NCBI RefSeq assembly: GCF_003755175.1
Contig: NZ_RKHX01000002.1
Span: 577,484-641,483 of the forward strand
Source: Cellulomonas sp. PhB150
GTDB taxonomy: Bacteria; Actinomycetota; Actinomycetes; Actinomycetales; Cellulomonadaceae
Direction of reading: 5' to 3'
Length of the DNA stretch: 64,000 bases
In this document: positions 9,101 through 18,042 of the stretch, one piece after another
How positions within the stretch are numbered: the stretch's first letter is position 1
Layout of the letters: each line of letters begins with the position of its first letter
Made by a program: the position numbers and the translations under genes
The notes under the pieces: generated by a model
Database searches by the model: none
What the model was told of the DNA's origin: nothing
What the model saw: only the letters and a program-made list of their open reading frames with translations

Positions 9101-9668
9101 CGGCATCGAGCACGTGCTCGCGGCGGCCGCGGACGTCTCGATCGCCACCCTGATGGCCGACGAGCAGCGGCCGGACGGCTCGACGGTCGTCATCGCCGGG
9201 CTCATCACGTCGCTGCAGCGCAAGATGTCGAAGCAGGGCAACCCGTGGGCCGCGGTGACGATCGAGGACATGGAGGGCTCCGTCGAGATCATGTTCTTCG
9301 GCGAGACCTACCTGGCCTACTCCACGGTGCTCGCCGAGGACGCCGTGGTCGTCGTGCGCGGCCGGGTGCGCCGTCGGGACGAGACGATGCAGCTGCAGGC
9401 CATGGAGGTCTCGCTGCCCGACGTGTCGGTCACCGCGGACTCACCCGTCGTCGTCTCGATGGCGGTCGCCCGCTGCACGCCGCCGCTCGTCGAGCGACTG
9501 CGCGAGGTGCTGTCCACGCACCCCGGCGTCACCGAGGTCCACCTGCGCCTGACGCAGCCGGGGCGGGCGACGGTCATGCGGCTCGACGACGGCCTGCGCG
9601 TCGAGCGGTCGCCCTCGCTGTTCGGCGACCTCAAGGCGCTGCTCGGTCCGAGCTGCCTCGCGTCTTAA
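6114..9668 (+). CDS. dnaE: DNA polymerase III alpha subunit (replicative, DnaE1 type)
   Basis: This is the catalytic subunit of the replicative polymerase. The 1,184-residue protein opens with the PHP domain (HLHVHTEYSMLDGA, residues 11-24), which in actinobacterial DnaE1 carries proofreading exonuclease activity. It continues with the C-family polymerase domain containing the catalytic aspartates Asp424 and Asp426 in MPDFDVDF, the fingers and helix-hairpin-helix region, and an OB-fold near residues 1010-1090. Length is normal and no intein is present. I chose ATG 6114 over an upstream in-frame GTG at 6084 because the TAGGAT box lies at leaderless spacing and the family begins near GGSDFVHLHVHT. 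Confidence 0.97.
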   Translation: MAAAGGSDFVHLHVHTEYSMLDGAARLGDLFTEVERVGQTAIATTDHGYLFGAFDFWAKATAAGIKPIIGVEAYVTPGTSRFDQTRVRFGQQGQEKDDVSARGSYTHMTLLARNNEGLHNLMRASSLASLEGQMGKWPRMDRDLLERYGKGLIATTGCPSGEVQTRLRLGQWDEAVRAAGELQDLFGKDFYYVELMDHGLDIETRVIKDLLRLAETIGAPVVATNDLHYVREEDAGSQEALLAINSGSALTEPSYEQGGNRFAFEGSGYYVKSADEMRRVWSELPEACDNTLRIAEQCEVSFNTSANYMPNYPVPAGEDETSWFVKEVETGLHVRYPDGIPDDVRQQAEFETEVITSMGFPGYFLVVADFINWAKDNGIRVGPGRGSGAGSMAAYAMRITDLDPLQHGLIFERFLNPDRVSMPDFDVDFDERRRGEVIRYVTDKYGEDRVAQIVTYGTIKAKQALKDSARLLGMPFAMGEKLTKAMPPAIMGKDISLTGIFDPSDKRYSEAEEFRQVHAADPDAQRVVELAKGIEGLKRQWGVHAAGVIMSSDPLIDIIPIMRRPQDGAVITQFDYPTSEGLGLIKMDFLGLRNLTILDDALENIVMNGKEPVVLEDLELTDRSTYELLGRGDTLGVFQLDGGGMRSLLRLMRPDNFEDISAVGALYRPGPMGANSHTNYALRKTGAQQVTPIHPELEEPLAEILGTTYGLIVYQEQVMAIAQRVAGYSLGQADILRRAMGKKKKSELDKQFEGFSGGMIERGYSMAAVQTLWDILLPFSDYAFNKAHSAAYGVISYWTAYLKANYPTEYMAALLTSVRDDKDKSALYLGECRHMGITVLPPDVNSSAANFTAVGTDIRFGLTAVRNVGANVVDAIVRSREEKGEFASFTDFLDKVPAVVCNKRTIESLIKAGAFDSLGHPRRALLLVHEQAVDAVIGVKRKEAEGQFDLFADVFGGDDDPGFAVAIPDLPDWDKKQRLAFEREMLGLYVSDHPLSGIEHVLAAAADVSIATLMADEQRPDGSTVVIAGLITSLQRKMSKQGNPWAAVTIEDMEGSVEIMFFGETYLAYSTVLAEDAVVVVRGRVRRRDETMQLQAMEVSLPDVSVTADSPVVVSMAVARCTPPLVERLREVLSTHPGVTEVHLRLTQPGRATVMRLDDGLRVERSPSLFGDLKALLGPSCLAS

Positions 9669-9675
9669 CTCTTGC

Positions 9676-9685
9676 GTTATATAAC
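9676..9685. promoter_or_regulatory. Palindrome overlapping the -10 of the ArsR gene, candidate operator
   Basis: GTTATATAAC is a perfect 10-bp palindrome in a very GC-rich background. It contains TATAAC, a good -10, 21 nt before the ArsR ATG. A looser pair TTGC/GCAA flanks it (9673-9676 and 9692-9695). ArsR proteins usually repress their own promoters through such AT-rich dyads, so autoregulation is likely. Confidence 0.5.
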
Positions 9686-9706
9686 CTGGGGTGCAAACAT
9701 CGGGTG

Positions 9707-10096
9707 ATGCACCCGATGGACGCGCTGGGGGACCCGGTCCGACGCCGGCTGGTCGAGCTGCTGGCCGACGGCCGGCGGCCCGCGGGCGAGCTCGCCGCCG
9801 CCGTGGGGGCGGAGTTCGGCATCAGCCAGCCCGCCACCTCGCGCCACCTGCGCGTGCTGCGGGAGGCGGGCGTGGTCGAGGCCGAGGTGCGCGGGCCCGT
9901 ACGGCTGTACGCGGTGCGTTCCGAGCCGCTCGACGACCTCGCGGCGTGGGTCGACGACGTGCGCCGGTTCTGGTCGACGCGCCTGGACGCCTTGGACACC
10001 GAGATCGCCCGGGGTCGGCGGGCTTCCGCCGGTCGACCCGCACCCGCCGGCCGACAAGCGGCCGCCGGCCCGACTGCAGCGGAGGACCCGAGATGA
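9707..10096 (+). CDS. ArsR/SdpR-family winged-helix repressor
   Basis: This 129-residue regulator has an ArsR-type winged helix from the N-terminus: DALGDPVRRRLVELLADGRR, then the recognition-helix segment ISQPATSRHLRVLREAGVV (about residues 42-60) and the wing with VRGPVRLYAV. No cysteine metal site of the ArsR/SmtB type is visible, so it is probably not a metal sensor. It resembles the regulators paired with SRPBCC (AHSA1-like) genes, and its stop overlaps the start of exactly such a gene (ATGA). An alternative GTG start lies one codon upstream. Confidence 0.85.
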   Translation: MHPMDALGDPVRRRLVELLADGRRPAGELAAAVGAEFGISQPATSRHLRVLREAGVVEAEVRGPVRLYAVRSEPLDDLAAWVDDVRRFWSTRLDALDTEIARGRRASAGRPAPAGRQAAAGPTAAEDPR

Positions 10097-10635
10097 CGAA
10101 CGACGTCCGAGCCACGCTCAGCCCGTTCCGGGACGGCACCGCCGTGCTGTTCGAGCGGCGGTACGCCACGACGACCGACGACCTGTGGGACGCCGTCACC
10201 ACCCCCGAGCGGCTCGCGCGATGGCTGGGTCCCGTCTACGGCGACCTCCGGGCCGGCGGCTCCTACGAGCTGCGCATGGGGGAGGACCTCCCGGGCGCGG
10301 CCGAGAACGCCGTCGGCGAGATCCGGGACTGCGACGCCCCGCACATGTTCTCCGTGACGTGGCGCTTCCCCGGAGAGGAGCAGACCTTCGTCATCGTGAG
10401 CGTCAGCCCGGACGACGACGGTGCCGTGCTCCAGCTCCAGCACTACGGCCTGACCCCGGCGGGTGCGCGCGGGTACGCCGGTGGGTGGCACGCGAGCCTC
10501 GACCAGCTGACGGACCACGTGGCCGGCGTGCCGGTGCGGTCCTGGCAGGAGGCGTTCGACGCGGCGCTGCCGCTCTACCGGGAGGGCGAGACCGGTGACA
10601 CGGGCGGCGGTCAGCCGACCGTGGCCTCCTCGTAG
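10093..10635 (+). CDS. SRPBCC / AHSA1-like domain protein
   Basis: This 180-residue protein has the START-like SRPBCC fold of the AHSA1 group: FERRYATTTDDLWDAVTTPERLARWLGP (residues 20-47), GGSYELRMG, the strand FSVTWRFPGE and a long C-terminal helix with GWHASLDQLTDHV. Such proteins bind hydrophobic ligands, but no ligand can be named. It is translationally coupled to the ArsR-type repressor upstream, which probably controls it. Its last 25 nt overlap, tail to tail, the end of the S4 gene on the other strand. Confidence 0.82.
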   Translation: MTNDVRATLSPFRDGTAVLFERRYATTTDDLWDAVTTPERLARWLGPVYGDLRAGGSYELRMGEDLPGAAENAVGEIRDCDAPHMFSVTWRFPGEEQTFVIVSVSPDDDGAVLQLQHYGLTPAGARGYAGGWHASLDQLTDHVAGVPVRSWQEAFDAALPLYREGETGDTGGGQPTVASS

Positions 10636-10829
10636 CCGCCGGGCAGGTCGACCTCGACGACGTCTCCCTTGACCAGCTGGCGGCCGCGGCGGGTCTCGTC
10701 CTCGCCGTTGACGGTCACCGCGCCGTCGTCGAGCAGGGCGCGGGCGTGGGCGCCCGACTCGGCGAGGTTGGCCAGCTTGAGGAACTGACCGAGGCGGATC
10801 GAGTCGTCCGTGATGGGCACCGTGATCAT
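10611..10829 (-). CDS. Small RNA-binding S4 domain protein
   Basis: This 72-residue protein is little more than an S4 domain: IRLGQFLKLANLAESGAHARALLDDGAVTVNGEDETRRG (residues 11-49), with the typical KGDVVEV strand. Free-standing S4 proteins of this size (YaaA/RqcP/Hsp15-like) bind rRNA or tRNA on the large subunit; the particular group is not clear. The start ATG at 10829 is the only good choice. It is transcribed away from hisD and converges on the SRPBCC gene. Confidence 0.82.
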   Translation of the reverse strand: MITVPITDDSIRLGQFLKLANLAESGAHARALLDDGAVTVNGEDETRRGRQLVKGDVVEVDLPGGYEEATVG

Positions 10830-10884
10830 GCGCACAGTCTGCCCGTGATGCGGCCCTGCCGGGCCCGCGTCCAGCCCAGCGGCA

Positions 10885-10890
10885 TACACT
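10885..10890 (+). promoter_or_regulatory. -10 element for a probable leaderless hisD transcript
   Basis: TACACT ends 6 nt before the hisD GTG at 10897; no ribosome-binding site is present. The gap to the divergent S4 gene is only 67 nt. Confidence 0.6.
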
Positions 10891-10896
10891 CGGCCG

Positions 10897-12219
10897 GTGA
10901 TCTCCCGCATCGACCTGCGCGGTCGCGCCCTGTCGCGCCGCGAGCTCCTCGCCGAGCTCCCGCGCGCCGAGGTCGACGTCGAGCACGCGGGCGAGGTCGT
11001 CGCGCCCCTGCTGGACGACGTCCGCCGGCGCGGGGCCGCCGCCCTGCGTGACCTGGCCGAGCGGTTCGACGGCGTGCGACCCGAGCACCTGCGCGTGCCC
11101 GCGAAGACCATCGCCGCGGCGGTCGACGTCCTCGACCCGGACGTGCGGGCCGCGCTGGACGAGACGATCAGCCGCGTCCGGGCCGTGCACGCCGCACAGG
11201 TCCCGCAGGGCTTCACCGTGCAGGTCGCCCCCGGCGCGCAGGTCCGCCAGCGCTGGATCCCCGTCCGCCGCGTGGGCCTCTACGTGCCCGGTGGGCTGGC
11301 CGTCTACCCGTCCTCGGTGATCATGAACGTCGTCGCGGCCCAGGCCGCGGGCGTCGGCTCGCTCGCGGTCGCGTCCCCGCCGCAGAAGGACCGCGACGGC
11401 CTCCCGGACGCGGTCGTGCTGGCCACGTGCGCGCTGCTCGGTGTCGACGAGGTGTACGCCGTCGGCGGCGCGCAGGCGGTCGGCATGTTCGCCTACGGCG
11501 CGGCAGGCTCCGACGAGGTCGACGGCGAGACGCTGTGCGAGCCCGTCGACGTCGTGACCGGCCCGGGCAACGTCTACGTCGCCGCGGCCAAGAGGCTCGT
11601 GCGCGGCGTCGTCGGCATCGACTCCGAGGCCGGCCCGACCGAGATCGCGATCCTGGCCGACGGCACCGCCGACGCGGGCCACGTCGCCGCGGACCTGGTC
11701 TCGCAGGCCGAGCACGACCCGCTCGCCGCGGCCGTCCTCGTGACGCCGAGCGCGGAGCTCGCGGGCGCGGTCGAGGCCAAGCTGGCCGACCGCACCGAGG
11801 CGACCTTCCACCGCGGCCGCGTCGCGCAGGCGCTGGACGGCTCGCAGTCCGCGATCGTGCTCGTCGACGACCTCGAGCAGGGGCTGGCCGTGGTCAACGC
11901 CTACGGCGCCGAGCACCTCGAGATCCAGACGGCGGACGCCGCGGAGGTGGCGGAGCGCGTCACGAGCGCGGGCGCCATCTTCGTCGGTCCGTACTCGCCC
12001 GTGTCGTTGGGCGACTACATGGCCGGCTCGAACCACGTGCTCCCCACCGGGGGCTGCGCACACTTCACCAGCGGGCTCGGTGTCCACTCGTTCCTGCGCG
12101 CCGTGCAGGTCATCGAGTACGACGCGGACGCGCTGGGCGAGGTGGCGGACCGGATCGTCGCGCTGGCGGAGGCCGAGGGTCTCCCCGCACACGGCGAGGC
12201 GGTACGCGCGCGCTTCTGA
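10897..12219 (+). CDS. hisD: Histidinol dehydrogenase HisD
   Basis: HisD carries out the last two oxidations of histidine biosynthesis, L-histidinol to L-histidine, with two NAD+ and a zinc ion. The 440-residue protein shows the family landmarks: [15 protein letters not shown], the NAD-binding stretch [28 protein letters not shown], the SQAEHDP zinc-site segment, GAEHLEIQ and the C-terminal [18 protein letters not shown]. It is the first gene of the histidine locus, but unlike the usual actinobacterial hisDCB order it is followed by a hairpin and the olefin cluster rather than hisC. Confidence 0.97.
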   Translation: MISRIDLRGRALSRRELLAELPRAEVDVEHAGEVVAPLLDDVRRRGAAALRDLAERFDGVRPEHLRVPAKTIAAAVDVLDPDVRAALDETISRVRAVHAAQVPQGFTVQVAPGAQVRQRWIPVRRVGLYVPGGLAVYPSSVIMNVVAAQAAGVGSLAVASPPQKDRDGLPDAVVLATCALLGVDEVYAVGGAQAVGMFAYGAAGSDEVDGETLCEPVDVVTGPGNVYVAAAKRLVRGVVGIDSEAGPTEIAILADGTADAGHVAADLVSQAEHDPLAAAVLVTPSAELAGAVEAKLADRTEATFHRGRVAQALDGSQSAIVLVDDLEQGLAVVNAYGAEHLEIQTADAAEVAERVTSAGAIFVGPYSPVSLGDYMAGSNHVLPTGGCAHFTSGLGVHSFLRAVQVIEYDADALGEVADRIVALAEAEGLPAHGEAVRARF

Positions 12220-12246
12220 CGGTGCGGGCCGTTGGCCTGCACCGTC
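12218..12246 (+). terminator. Hairpin after hisD, candidate terminator
   Basis: An 8-bp stem (12218-12225 with 12239-12246) with an inner GCC/GGC pair forms a GC-rich hairpin overlapping the hisD stop. There is no T-tract, so termination is uncertain. It would separate hisD transcription from the ole genes. Confidence 0.45.
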
Positions 12247-12315
12247 GCCCGGGGAGTAGCACAGTAGGAGCAGGACGAACGCGCCCGTGCAGCGCGAGGG
12301 AAGTGGGCGCATCCA

Positions 12316-13338
12316 GTGACCGGTAATGCCATGTTCGAGCACCGAGACGTCGCGCTGCTGGCGGTGACGGCCGTCGAGGCGCCCGTCGTCATGCCCTCGC
12401 AGCGGTTCGACGAGCAGCTCGCGAGCACCCTCAAGCGGCTCCGGCTGCCCAAGGGCCTGCTGCGCCGCGTCGCCGGCGTGACCGAGCGCCGCTGGTGGGA
12501 TGACGGGACGACGTTCGACGACGCCGCCACCCAGGCCGCCGCCAAGGCGCTCGCCGAGTCGGGCGTCGACCCCGGCGAGGTCGGGCTGCTCATCAACACC
12601 TCGGTGACCCGCACCCATCTCGAGCCGTCGGTCGCCTCGCGCATCCACGACGGGCTCGGCCTGCCGTCGAGCGCGCTGAACTTCGACATCACCAACGCGT
12701 GCCTCGGCTTCGTCAACGGGCTGACGCTCGCCGCCCAGCTCATCGACGCCGGTCAGATCCGCTACGCCGTGATCGTCGACGGCGAGGACCCGCGCCCCAC
12801 GCAGGAGGCGACGATCCGGCGCCTGTCGCGCGAGGACTCCACGCGCGACGACTTCCTGCGGGAGTTCGCGACGCTGACGCTCGGAGCGGGCGCCGCGGCC
12901 GCGGTGCTCGGCCCGGCGAGCCTGCACCCGGGCGCGCACCGCGTGCTCGGCGGGGTCTCGCGCGCCGCGACGCAGCACCACACGCTGTGCGTCGGCGGCC
13001 CCGACGGCATGTCGACGGACCCGCAGGGCCTGCTCGACGGCGGGCTCGAGCTCGTCGTCGAGGCGTGGAACGAGGCCGAGCCGCGCTGGAACTGGAACGC
13101 CGCCGACCGGTTCATCACGCACCAGGTCTCCACCGTGCACACCACGTCGATCGTCGACGCCCTGGGCCTCGACCGGCGCCGCGTGCCGACGACGTACCCG
13201 CGCTGGGGCAACGTCGGCCCCGCGTCGCTGCCGATGACCCTGGCCGCCGAGGCGGACTCGCTCAGCGCGGGCGACCGCGTGGTCTGCATGGGCGTCGGCT
13301 CCGGGCTGAACACCGCGATGACGGAGATCGTCTGGTGA
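12316..13338 (+). CDS. oleA: OleA, acyl-CoA condensing thiolase of olefin biosynthesis
   Basis: OleA joins two fatty acyl-CoA molecules head to head, giving a 2-alkyl-3-keto acid. The 340-residue protein is a FabH-like thiolase with nucleophile Cys129 (NACLGF), His269 (ITHQVS) and Asn299 (RWGNVGPAS). Glu103 in HLEPSVAS lies 26 residues before the cysteine, the same spacing as Glu117 and Cys143 in Xanthomonas OleA, and this glutamate separates OleA from FabH. I use GTG 12316, with GAGGGAAG 12 nt upstream; ATG 12331 is an alternative. It overlaps the following oleBC gene by 1 nt. Together with the next two genes this identifies the cluster firmly. Confidence 0.93.
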   Translation: MTGNAMFEHRDVALLAVTAVEAPVVMPSQRFDEQLASTLKRLRLPKGLLRRVAGVTERRWWDDGTTFDDAATQAAAKALAESGVDPGEVGLLINTSVTRTHLEPSVASRIHDGLGLPSSALNFDITNACLGFVNGLTLAAQLIDAGQIRYAVIVDGEDPRPTQEATIRRLSREDSTRDDFLREFATLTLGAGAAAAVLGPASLHPGAHRVLGGVSRAATQHHTLCVGGPDGMSTDPQGLLDGGLELVVEAWNEAEPRWNWNAADRFITHQVSTVHTTSIVDALGLDRRRVPTTYPRWGNVGPASLPMTLAAEADSLSAGDRVVCMGVGSGLNTAMTEIVW

Positions 13339-15911
13339 TGCCGGCGACGACGGTGGCCACGCTCGCACCGAGCGGGCTGCCGGGGCTCGACCCTGCCTGG
13401 TCGCGCGTGGTCCGGACGCCCTCGGGCGCCTGGCACGTGCTAGACAACGCCGCGCACCTCACGGCCGAGCCCGTCGGGACCCTGCTGTGCGTGCACGGCA
13501 ACCCCACCTGGTCGTACCTGTGGCGGACGTTCGTCGCGGCCGCCACGGCGGCCGAGCGGCCGTGGCGCGTGATCGCGGTGGACCAGCTCGACATGGGCTT
13601 CTCGCAGCGCACCGGAGACACGCACCTGCTTGCCGACCGCGTGCGCGAGCTCGGCGAGCTCACGGACACGCTCGGACTGGCCGGCCCGGTCGTCACCGCC
13701 GGGCACGACTGGGGAGGCTCGATCAGCCTCGGCTGGGCCGTCGACCACCCCGAGCTGCTCGCCGGCGTGGTCCTGCTGAACACCGCGGTCTTCCAGCCGC
13801 TCGCCGAGCGCGCCCCCGCCGCCCTGCGTCCCGTCATGGTCCCGGGCGTGCGGCAGGCCGCGACGGTCACGACCACCGGCTTCATCGACACCACGCTCGC
13901 GCTGGCCCACCCGCGCCTCGACGGCGCTGTGCGCCACGCCTTCCGCGCGCCGTACCGCACCGCCGCGCGCCGTACCGCGGTCGGCGACTTCGTCGCGGAC
14001 ATCCCGGCGGTCGCCGACCACCCCAGCCGCCCCGAGCTGGAGCGGATCGCGGCCGGCGTCAGCGAGCTCGACGTGCCCGCGCTGCTGGCATGGGGCGCGC
14101 GCGACCCGGTGTTCTCCGACCGCTTCCTGCGCGACCTGCAGGATCGCCTCCCGCACGCCGACGTGCACCGGTACCCGACCGCGGGCCACCTGGTCGCGGA
14201 GGACGAGGACGTCGCGACCGGCGTGCTGCGCTGGCTCGACGCCCGCGTCGCCGCGCCCGCCGTCCAGCCGCCGGCGCCCGAGCCTGCCCCCGTCCGCCTG
14301 CTCGGCGCGACCCTGACCGAGCGCGCGGACGACGACGGCCCGGCGCTCGTCGAGCTGCACGGCGACACCTCCCGCACCGTCTCGTGGCGCGCCCTGGCGC
14401 GCCGTACCGAGGAGATCGCGCGCGGCCTGGCCGTGATCGGCGTCCGCCCGGGGGACCGCGTCGCGGTGCTCGTGCCGCCCGGTGCCGACCTGACCGCGGT
14501 CCTCTACGCGTGCCTGCGGCTCGGTGCGGTCGTCGTGGTGGCGGACGCGGGGCTGGGTGTCGGCGCGCTCTCGCGCGCGGTCAAGGCGGCCGAGCCCGTG
14601 GCCGTGATCGGCATCGAGCGGGCGCTGCTCGCCGCGAAGGCGTTCCGGTGGGCTCCCACGCTCGTCGCCGCAGGTCCGATCCACCGCCGGGCCCGCGCCG
14701 CGCTCGGTGTGGAGGCGACCCTGGTGGAGCTGGCCGACCTGGGTGCCGTCTCCGACGTGGAGCTCGCGTGGCCCGACGGCGACGACGAGGCCGCGGTGCT
14801 GTTCACCTCGGGATCGACCGGGCCGGCCAAGGGAGTCGTCTACACGCAGCGCGGCCTGGCGGGCATGCGCGACGCCGTCGCGCGGACCTACGGGATCTCG
14901 GCCGAGCGCTCGTTCGTCGCCGCGTTCGCGCCCTTCGCGCTGCTCGGCCCGGCGCTCGGGGCCACGAGCGTCAGCCCGGACATGGACGTGACCGCACCGC
15001 GCACGCTGACCGCCGCCGCGCTGGCCGCGGCCGTGCGCGCCGTGGACGGCGCCGTCGTGTTCGCCTCGCCGGCCGCGCTCGCGGGCATCCTGGCCACGCA
15101 GGACGAGGCGTCCGACGACGACCGTGCCGCGCTGGCCGGCGTCGAGACGCTGCTGTCGGCGGGCGCGCCCGTGCCCGCCGACCTGCTGCTGGCCGTGCGC
15201 GAGGTGCTGCCCGCGGCCCGCCTGCACACGCCGTACGGCATGACCGAGATGCTGCCGGTCACCGACATCGAGCTCGACGAGATCCTCGCGGCCGGCGACG
15301 GCCCGGGCGTGTGCGTCGGTCGGCCGGTCGAGGGCGCGCGCGTCGCGATCAGCGCGCTGTCCGACGAGGGCGTAGCGGTCGGCGTCCCGGACGGCACCGC
15401 GGACGTGCTCGGCGAGATCCTCGTGACCGGCCCGCACCTCAAGGACCGCTACGACCGGCTGTGGTTCACGCAGGACGCGTCCGCGCGCGACGCCGGCTGG
15501 CACCGCACGGGCGACGTCGGGCGGCTCGACGCCGAGGGGCGGCTCTGGGTCGAGGGCCGGCTCGCGCACGTCGTCGCGAGCGACCGCGGCGTGGTGACGC
15601 CCGTCGCGCCCGAGCGGCTCGTCGACGCGCTCGACGGCGTCGCCCGCTCGGCGGTCGTCGGGGTGGGCCCGCGGGGCACCCAGCAGCTCGTCGTGGTCGT
15701 CGAGCCCGACGAGCCCGCGCGGGCCGGCCTGGCCGACCCGGACCTCGCGGGGCGCGTCAGGCGGGCGCTGGCCGGCCTGCCCGTGCCGGTCGCCGCGGTG
15801 CTCGTCGTCCCAGGGCTGCCCACCGACCTGCGGCACAACTCGAAGATCGACCGCACCCGGCTGGCCGGCTGGGCCGCCGCGGTGCTCGCCGGACGGCGGG
15901 CCCGCCTGTGA
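13338..15911 (+). CDS. oleBC: OleBC fusion: beta-lactone decarboxylase plus beta-lactone synthetase
   Basis: This 857-residue protein joins two Ole enzymes. Residues 1-305 are an alpha/beta-hydrolase of the haloalkane dehalogenase type with Asp124 in GHDWGG, Asp256 in GARDP and His284 in TAGHL; OleB uses this triad to decarboxylate a cis-beta-lactone to the olefin. Residues 320-857 are an AMP-forming adenylate enzyme (phosphate loop [12 protein letters not shown] near 488-499, YGMTE, then [10 protein letters not shown]); OleC uses ATP to close the beta-hydroxy acid into the beta-lactone. A Pro/Ala-rich linker (about 305-319) separates them. Such fusions are known in actinobacteria such as Micrococcus luteus. 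The start overlaps the oleA stop (TGATG), the end overlaps oleD (GTGA). Confidence 0.93.
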   Translation: MPATTVATLAPSGLPGLDPAWSRVVRTPSGAWHVLDNAAHLTAEPVGTLLCVHGNPTWSYLWRTFVAAATAAERPWRVIAVDQLDMGFSQRTGDTHLLADRVRELGELTDTLGLAGPVVTAGHDWGGSISLGWAVDHPELLAGVVLLNTAVFQPLAERAPAALRPVMVPGVRQAATVTTTGFIDTTLALAHPRLDGAVRHAFRAPYRTAARRTAVGDFVADIPAVADHPSRPELERIAAGVSELDVPALLAWGARDPVFSDRFLRDLQDRLPHADVHRYPTAGHLVAEDEDVATGVLRWLDARVAAPAVQPPAPEPAPVRLLGATLTERADDDGPALVELHGDTSRTVSWRALARRTEEIARGLAVIGVRPGDRVAVLVPPGADLTAVLYACLRLGAVVVVADAGLGVGALSRAVKAAEPVAVIGIERALLAAKAFRWAPTLVAAGPIHRRARAALGVEATLVELADLGAVSDVELAWPDGDDEAAVLFTSGSTGPAKGVVYTQRGLAGMRDAVARTYGISAERSFVAAFAPFALLGPALGATSVSPDMDVTAPRTLTAAALAAAVRAVDGAVVFASPAALAGILATQDEASDDDRAALAGVETLLSAGAPVPADLLLAVREVLPAARLHTPYGMTEMLPVTDIELDEILAAGDGPGVCVGRPVEGARVAISALSDEGVAVGVPDGTADVLGEILVTGPHLKDRYDRLWFTQDASARDAGWHRTGDVGRLDAEGRLWVEGRLAHVVASDRGVVTPVAPERLVDALDGVARSAVVGVGPRGTQQLVVVVEPDEPARAGLADPDLAGRVRRALAGLPVPVAAVLVVPGLPTDLRHNSKIDRTRLAGWAAAVLAGRRARL

Positions 15912-16891
15912 GGACCGTGCTGGTCACCGGCGCGAGCGGCATGCTCGGCGGCGCGGTCGCCGCGCGGCTCGTGGCCGACGGGTGGGACGTCCGCACGCTG
16001 CAGCGCCGCCCCTCGGGCGTGGCAGGCGCGCACGACGAGCTCGGGTCGGTCACCGACGCGGAGGCCGTCGCCCGTGCGGTCACCGGCGCCGAGGCGGTCG
16101 TCCACCTCGCCGCGAAGGTCGACATCGTCGGGCCCGAGGACGAGTACCGCATGATCAACGTCGAGGGCACCCGGACGGTGCTCGACGCCGCGCGTGCCGC
16201 GGGCGTGGCCCGTGTCGTCTACGTCTCCTCGCCGTCGGTCGCCCACACGGGCGCGTCGCTCGTCGGCGCCGGTGCCGGCCCCGCCGAGCCGGCCCACGCG
16301 CGCGGACCCTACGCGCGCACCAAGGCCGCCGCCGAGCAGCTCGCGCTCGCCGCCGACCAGCCCGGGTTCCGGGTCGTCGCCGTCCGCCCGCACGTCGTGT
16401 GGGGGCCGGGGGACACCCAGCTCGTCGGCCGCATCGTCGACCGCGCCCGCGCGGGCCGGCTGCCGATCCTCGGCACGGGTGCCCCCCTCATCGACACGAC
16501 CTACGTGGACAACGCCGTCGACGCGCTCGTCGCGGCCCTGGTCGCTCCCGCCGACTCCTACGGTCAGGCGTACGTCGTGACGAACGGCGAGCCGCGCCCG
16601 GTCCGCGAGCTGATCGACGCGATCTGCGCCGCCAGCGGCGTCCCGGTCCCGCGGCGACGCGTGCCCGCCGCGCTCGCTCGCGCCGCCGGTGCGGGCCTCG
16701 ACGCCGCGTGGGCGCACCTCCCGCTGCCCGGCGAGCCGCCTCTGACGCGGTTCGTCGCCGAGCAGCTGTCCACCGCGCACTGGTTCGACCAGCGGCGCAC
16801 GCGCGAGGCGCTCGGGTGGGAGCCGCGCGTGAGCGTCGACGAGGGCATCGCGCGGCTGGCGGCGCACGCGCGCGCGGCTGTGGACGCCTGA
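15908..16891 (+). CDS. oleD: OleD, NADPH-dependent 2-alkyl-3-ketoacid reductase
   Basis: OleD reduces the keto acid made by OleA to the beta-hydroxy acid used by OleC. The 327-residue protein is an extended short-chain dehydrogenase: Rossmann motif GASGMLGG near residue 8, the SSPSV strand end, the YARTK catalytic Tyr/Lys pair, and a C-terminal substrate domain like that of 3-beta-hydroxysteroid dehydrogenases. With oleA and oleBC this is a complete set for making long-chain internal alkenes from acyl-CoA; product chain lengths cannot be predicted. GTG start overlapping the oleBC stop. Confidence 0.92.
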   Translation: MRTVLVTGASGMLGGAVAARLVADGWDVRTLQRRPSGVAGAHDELGSVTDAEAVARAVTGAEAVVHLAAKVDIVGPEDEYRMINVEGTRTVLDAARAAGVARVVYVSSPSVAHTGASLVGAGAGPAEPAHARGPYARTKAAAEQLALAADQPGFRVVAVRPHVVWGPGDTQLVGRIVDRARAGRLPILGTGAPLIDTTYVDNAVDALVAALVAPADSYGQAYVVTNGEPRPVRELIDAICAASGVPVPRRRVPAALARAAGAGLDAAWAHLPLPGEPPLTRFVAEQLSTAHWFDQRRTREALGWEPRVSVDEGIARLAAHARAAVDA

Positions 16892-16913
16892 CCGGCACGG
16901 ACGCGCACGTCCC

Positions 16914-16919
16914 TAGACT
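16914..16919 (+). promoter_or_regulatory. -10 element for a probable leaderless hisC transcript
   Basis: TAGACT ends 7 nt before the hisC GTG at 16927 in a 35-nt gap after oleD. It would give hisC its own leaderless start, independent of the ole genes. Confidence 0.6.
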
Positions 16920-16926
16920 CGGACCC

Positions 16927-18042
16927 GTGACTGCCGACATCGCCCGTCCCGCGTTGCCGCTGCGGCCGGAGCTCGTCGGGCTCGAGCCCTACGGGGCGCC
17001 GCAGCTCGACGTCCCGCACCTGCTCAACGTCAACGAGAACCCGTACGCCCCCTCGGAGCAGGTCGTCGCGGACATCGCGGCCGCCGTCGCGGAGGCGGCC
17101 CGTGGCCTCAACCGGTACCCCGACCGCGACTTCGAGGCGCTGCGGGCCGACCTGGCGGACTACCTGGCCACCGAGTCGGGCGTGCGGCTCGACGTCGCCC
17201 AGCTGTGGGCCGCCAACGGCTCGAACGAGATCATGCTGCACGTGCTGCAGGCGTTCGGCGGCCCCGGCCGCACCGCGCTGTCGTTCGCGCCCACGTACTC
17301 GATGTACCCCGAGTACGCCCGGGACACCTCCACGGCCTGGGTCGCCGGGCGGCGCGCGGAGGACTTCAGCCTCGACCCCGACGCGGCCCGCGCGGCGATC
17401 GCCGAGCACGCGCCCTCGGTGGTGCTGCTCGCGAGCCCCAACAACCCCACGGGCACGGCGCTGCCGGCATCGACGGTGCTCGCGGTGCTCGACGCGGCCG
17501 CCGAGGTGCCCGGCGGGTGCGTCGTCGTGGTCGACGAGGCCTACGGCGAGTTCCGCCGCCGCGGCGTCCCGAGCGCGCTCGAGCTGCTCGCCGAGCACCC
17601 GCACCTGGCCGTGAGCCGCACGATGTCCAAGGCCTTCGGGCTGGCCGGCGCGCGCGTCGGCTACCTCGCCGCGGCGAGCGAGCTCGTGGACGCGCTGCGC
17701 GTGGTCCGCCTGCCGTACCACCTGTCCGGCGTGACGCAGGCGGTCGCGCGGGCCGCGCTCGCCCACAGCGCCGAGCTGATGGCGCAGGTCGGCTCGCTGC
17801 GCGACGAGCGCGACGCCCTGGTGGGGTGGCTGCGGGGCAGGGGCCTGACCGTCGCGGAGTCCGACGCGAACTTCGTGCTGTTCGGCCTGTTCGACGACCG
17901 GCACGCGATCTGGCAGGGTCTGCTCGACCGGGGGGTCCTGATCCGCGAGGTCGGCCCGGACGGATGGTTGCGGGTGTCGGTCGGCACACCGCAGGAGACG
18001 GCGGCGTTCAAGGACGCCCTGGTGGAGGTCGCATCACTATGA
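16927..18042 (+). CDS. hisC: Histidinol-phosphate aminotransferase HisC
   Basis: HisC is a PLP-dependent class I/II aminotransferase converting imidazole-acetol phosphate and glutamate to histidinol phosphate. The 371-residue protein has NENPY (residues 36-40), the SPNNPTG motif (170-176), the PLP-ring Asp203 in VDEAY, the Schiff-base Lys235 in [15 protein letters not shown], and the phosphate-binding arginine near the C-terminus in LRVSVGT. Its stop overlaps the hisB start (ATGA). Actinobacterial HisC often has side activity on aromatic amino acids. Confidence 0.96.
   Translation: MTADIARPALPLRPELVGLEPYGAPQLDVPHLLNVNENPYAPSEQVVADIAAAVAEAARGLNRYPDRDFEALRADLADYLATESGVRLDVAQLWAANGSNEIMLHVLQAFGGPGRTALSFAPTYSMYPEYARDTSTAWVAGRRAEDFSLDPDAARAAIAEHAPSVVLLASPNNPTGTALPASTVLAVLDAAAEVPGGCVVVVDEAYGEFRRRGVPSALELLAEHPHLAVSRTMSKAFGLAGARVGYLAAASELVDALRVVRLPYHLSGVTQAVARAALAHSAELMAQVGSLRDERDALVGWLRGRGLTVAESDANFVLFGLFDDRHAIWQGLLDRGVLIREVGPDGWLRVSVGTPQETAAFKDALVEVASL

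Noticed and set aside
6048..9113. A 1,021-codon open frame antisense to dnaE
   Set aside because: Low-complexity composition and no homology-like motifs; dnaE is certain on the other strand.
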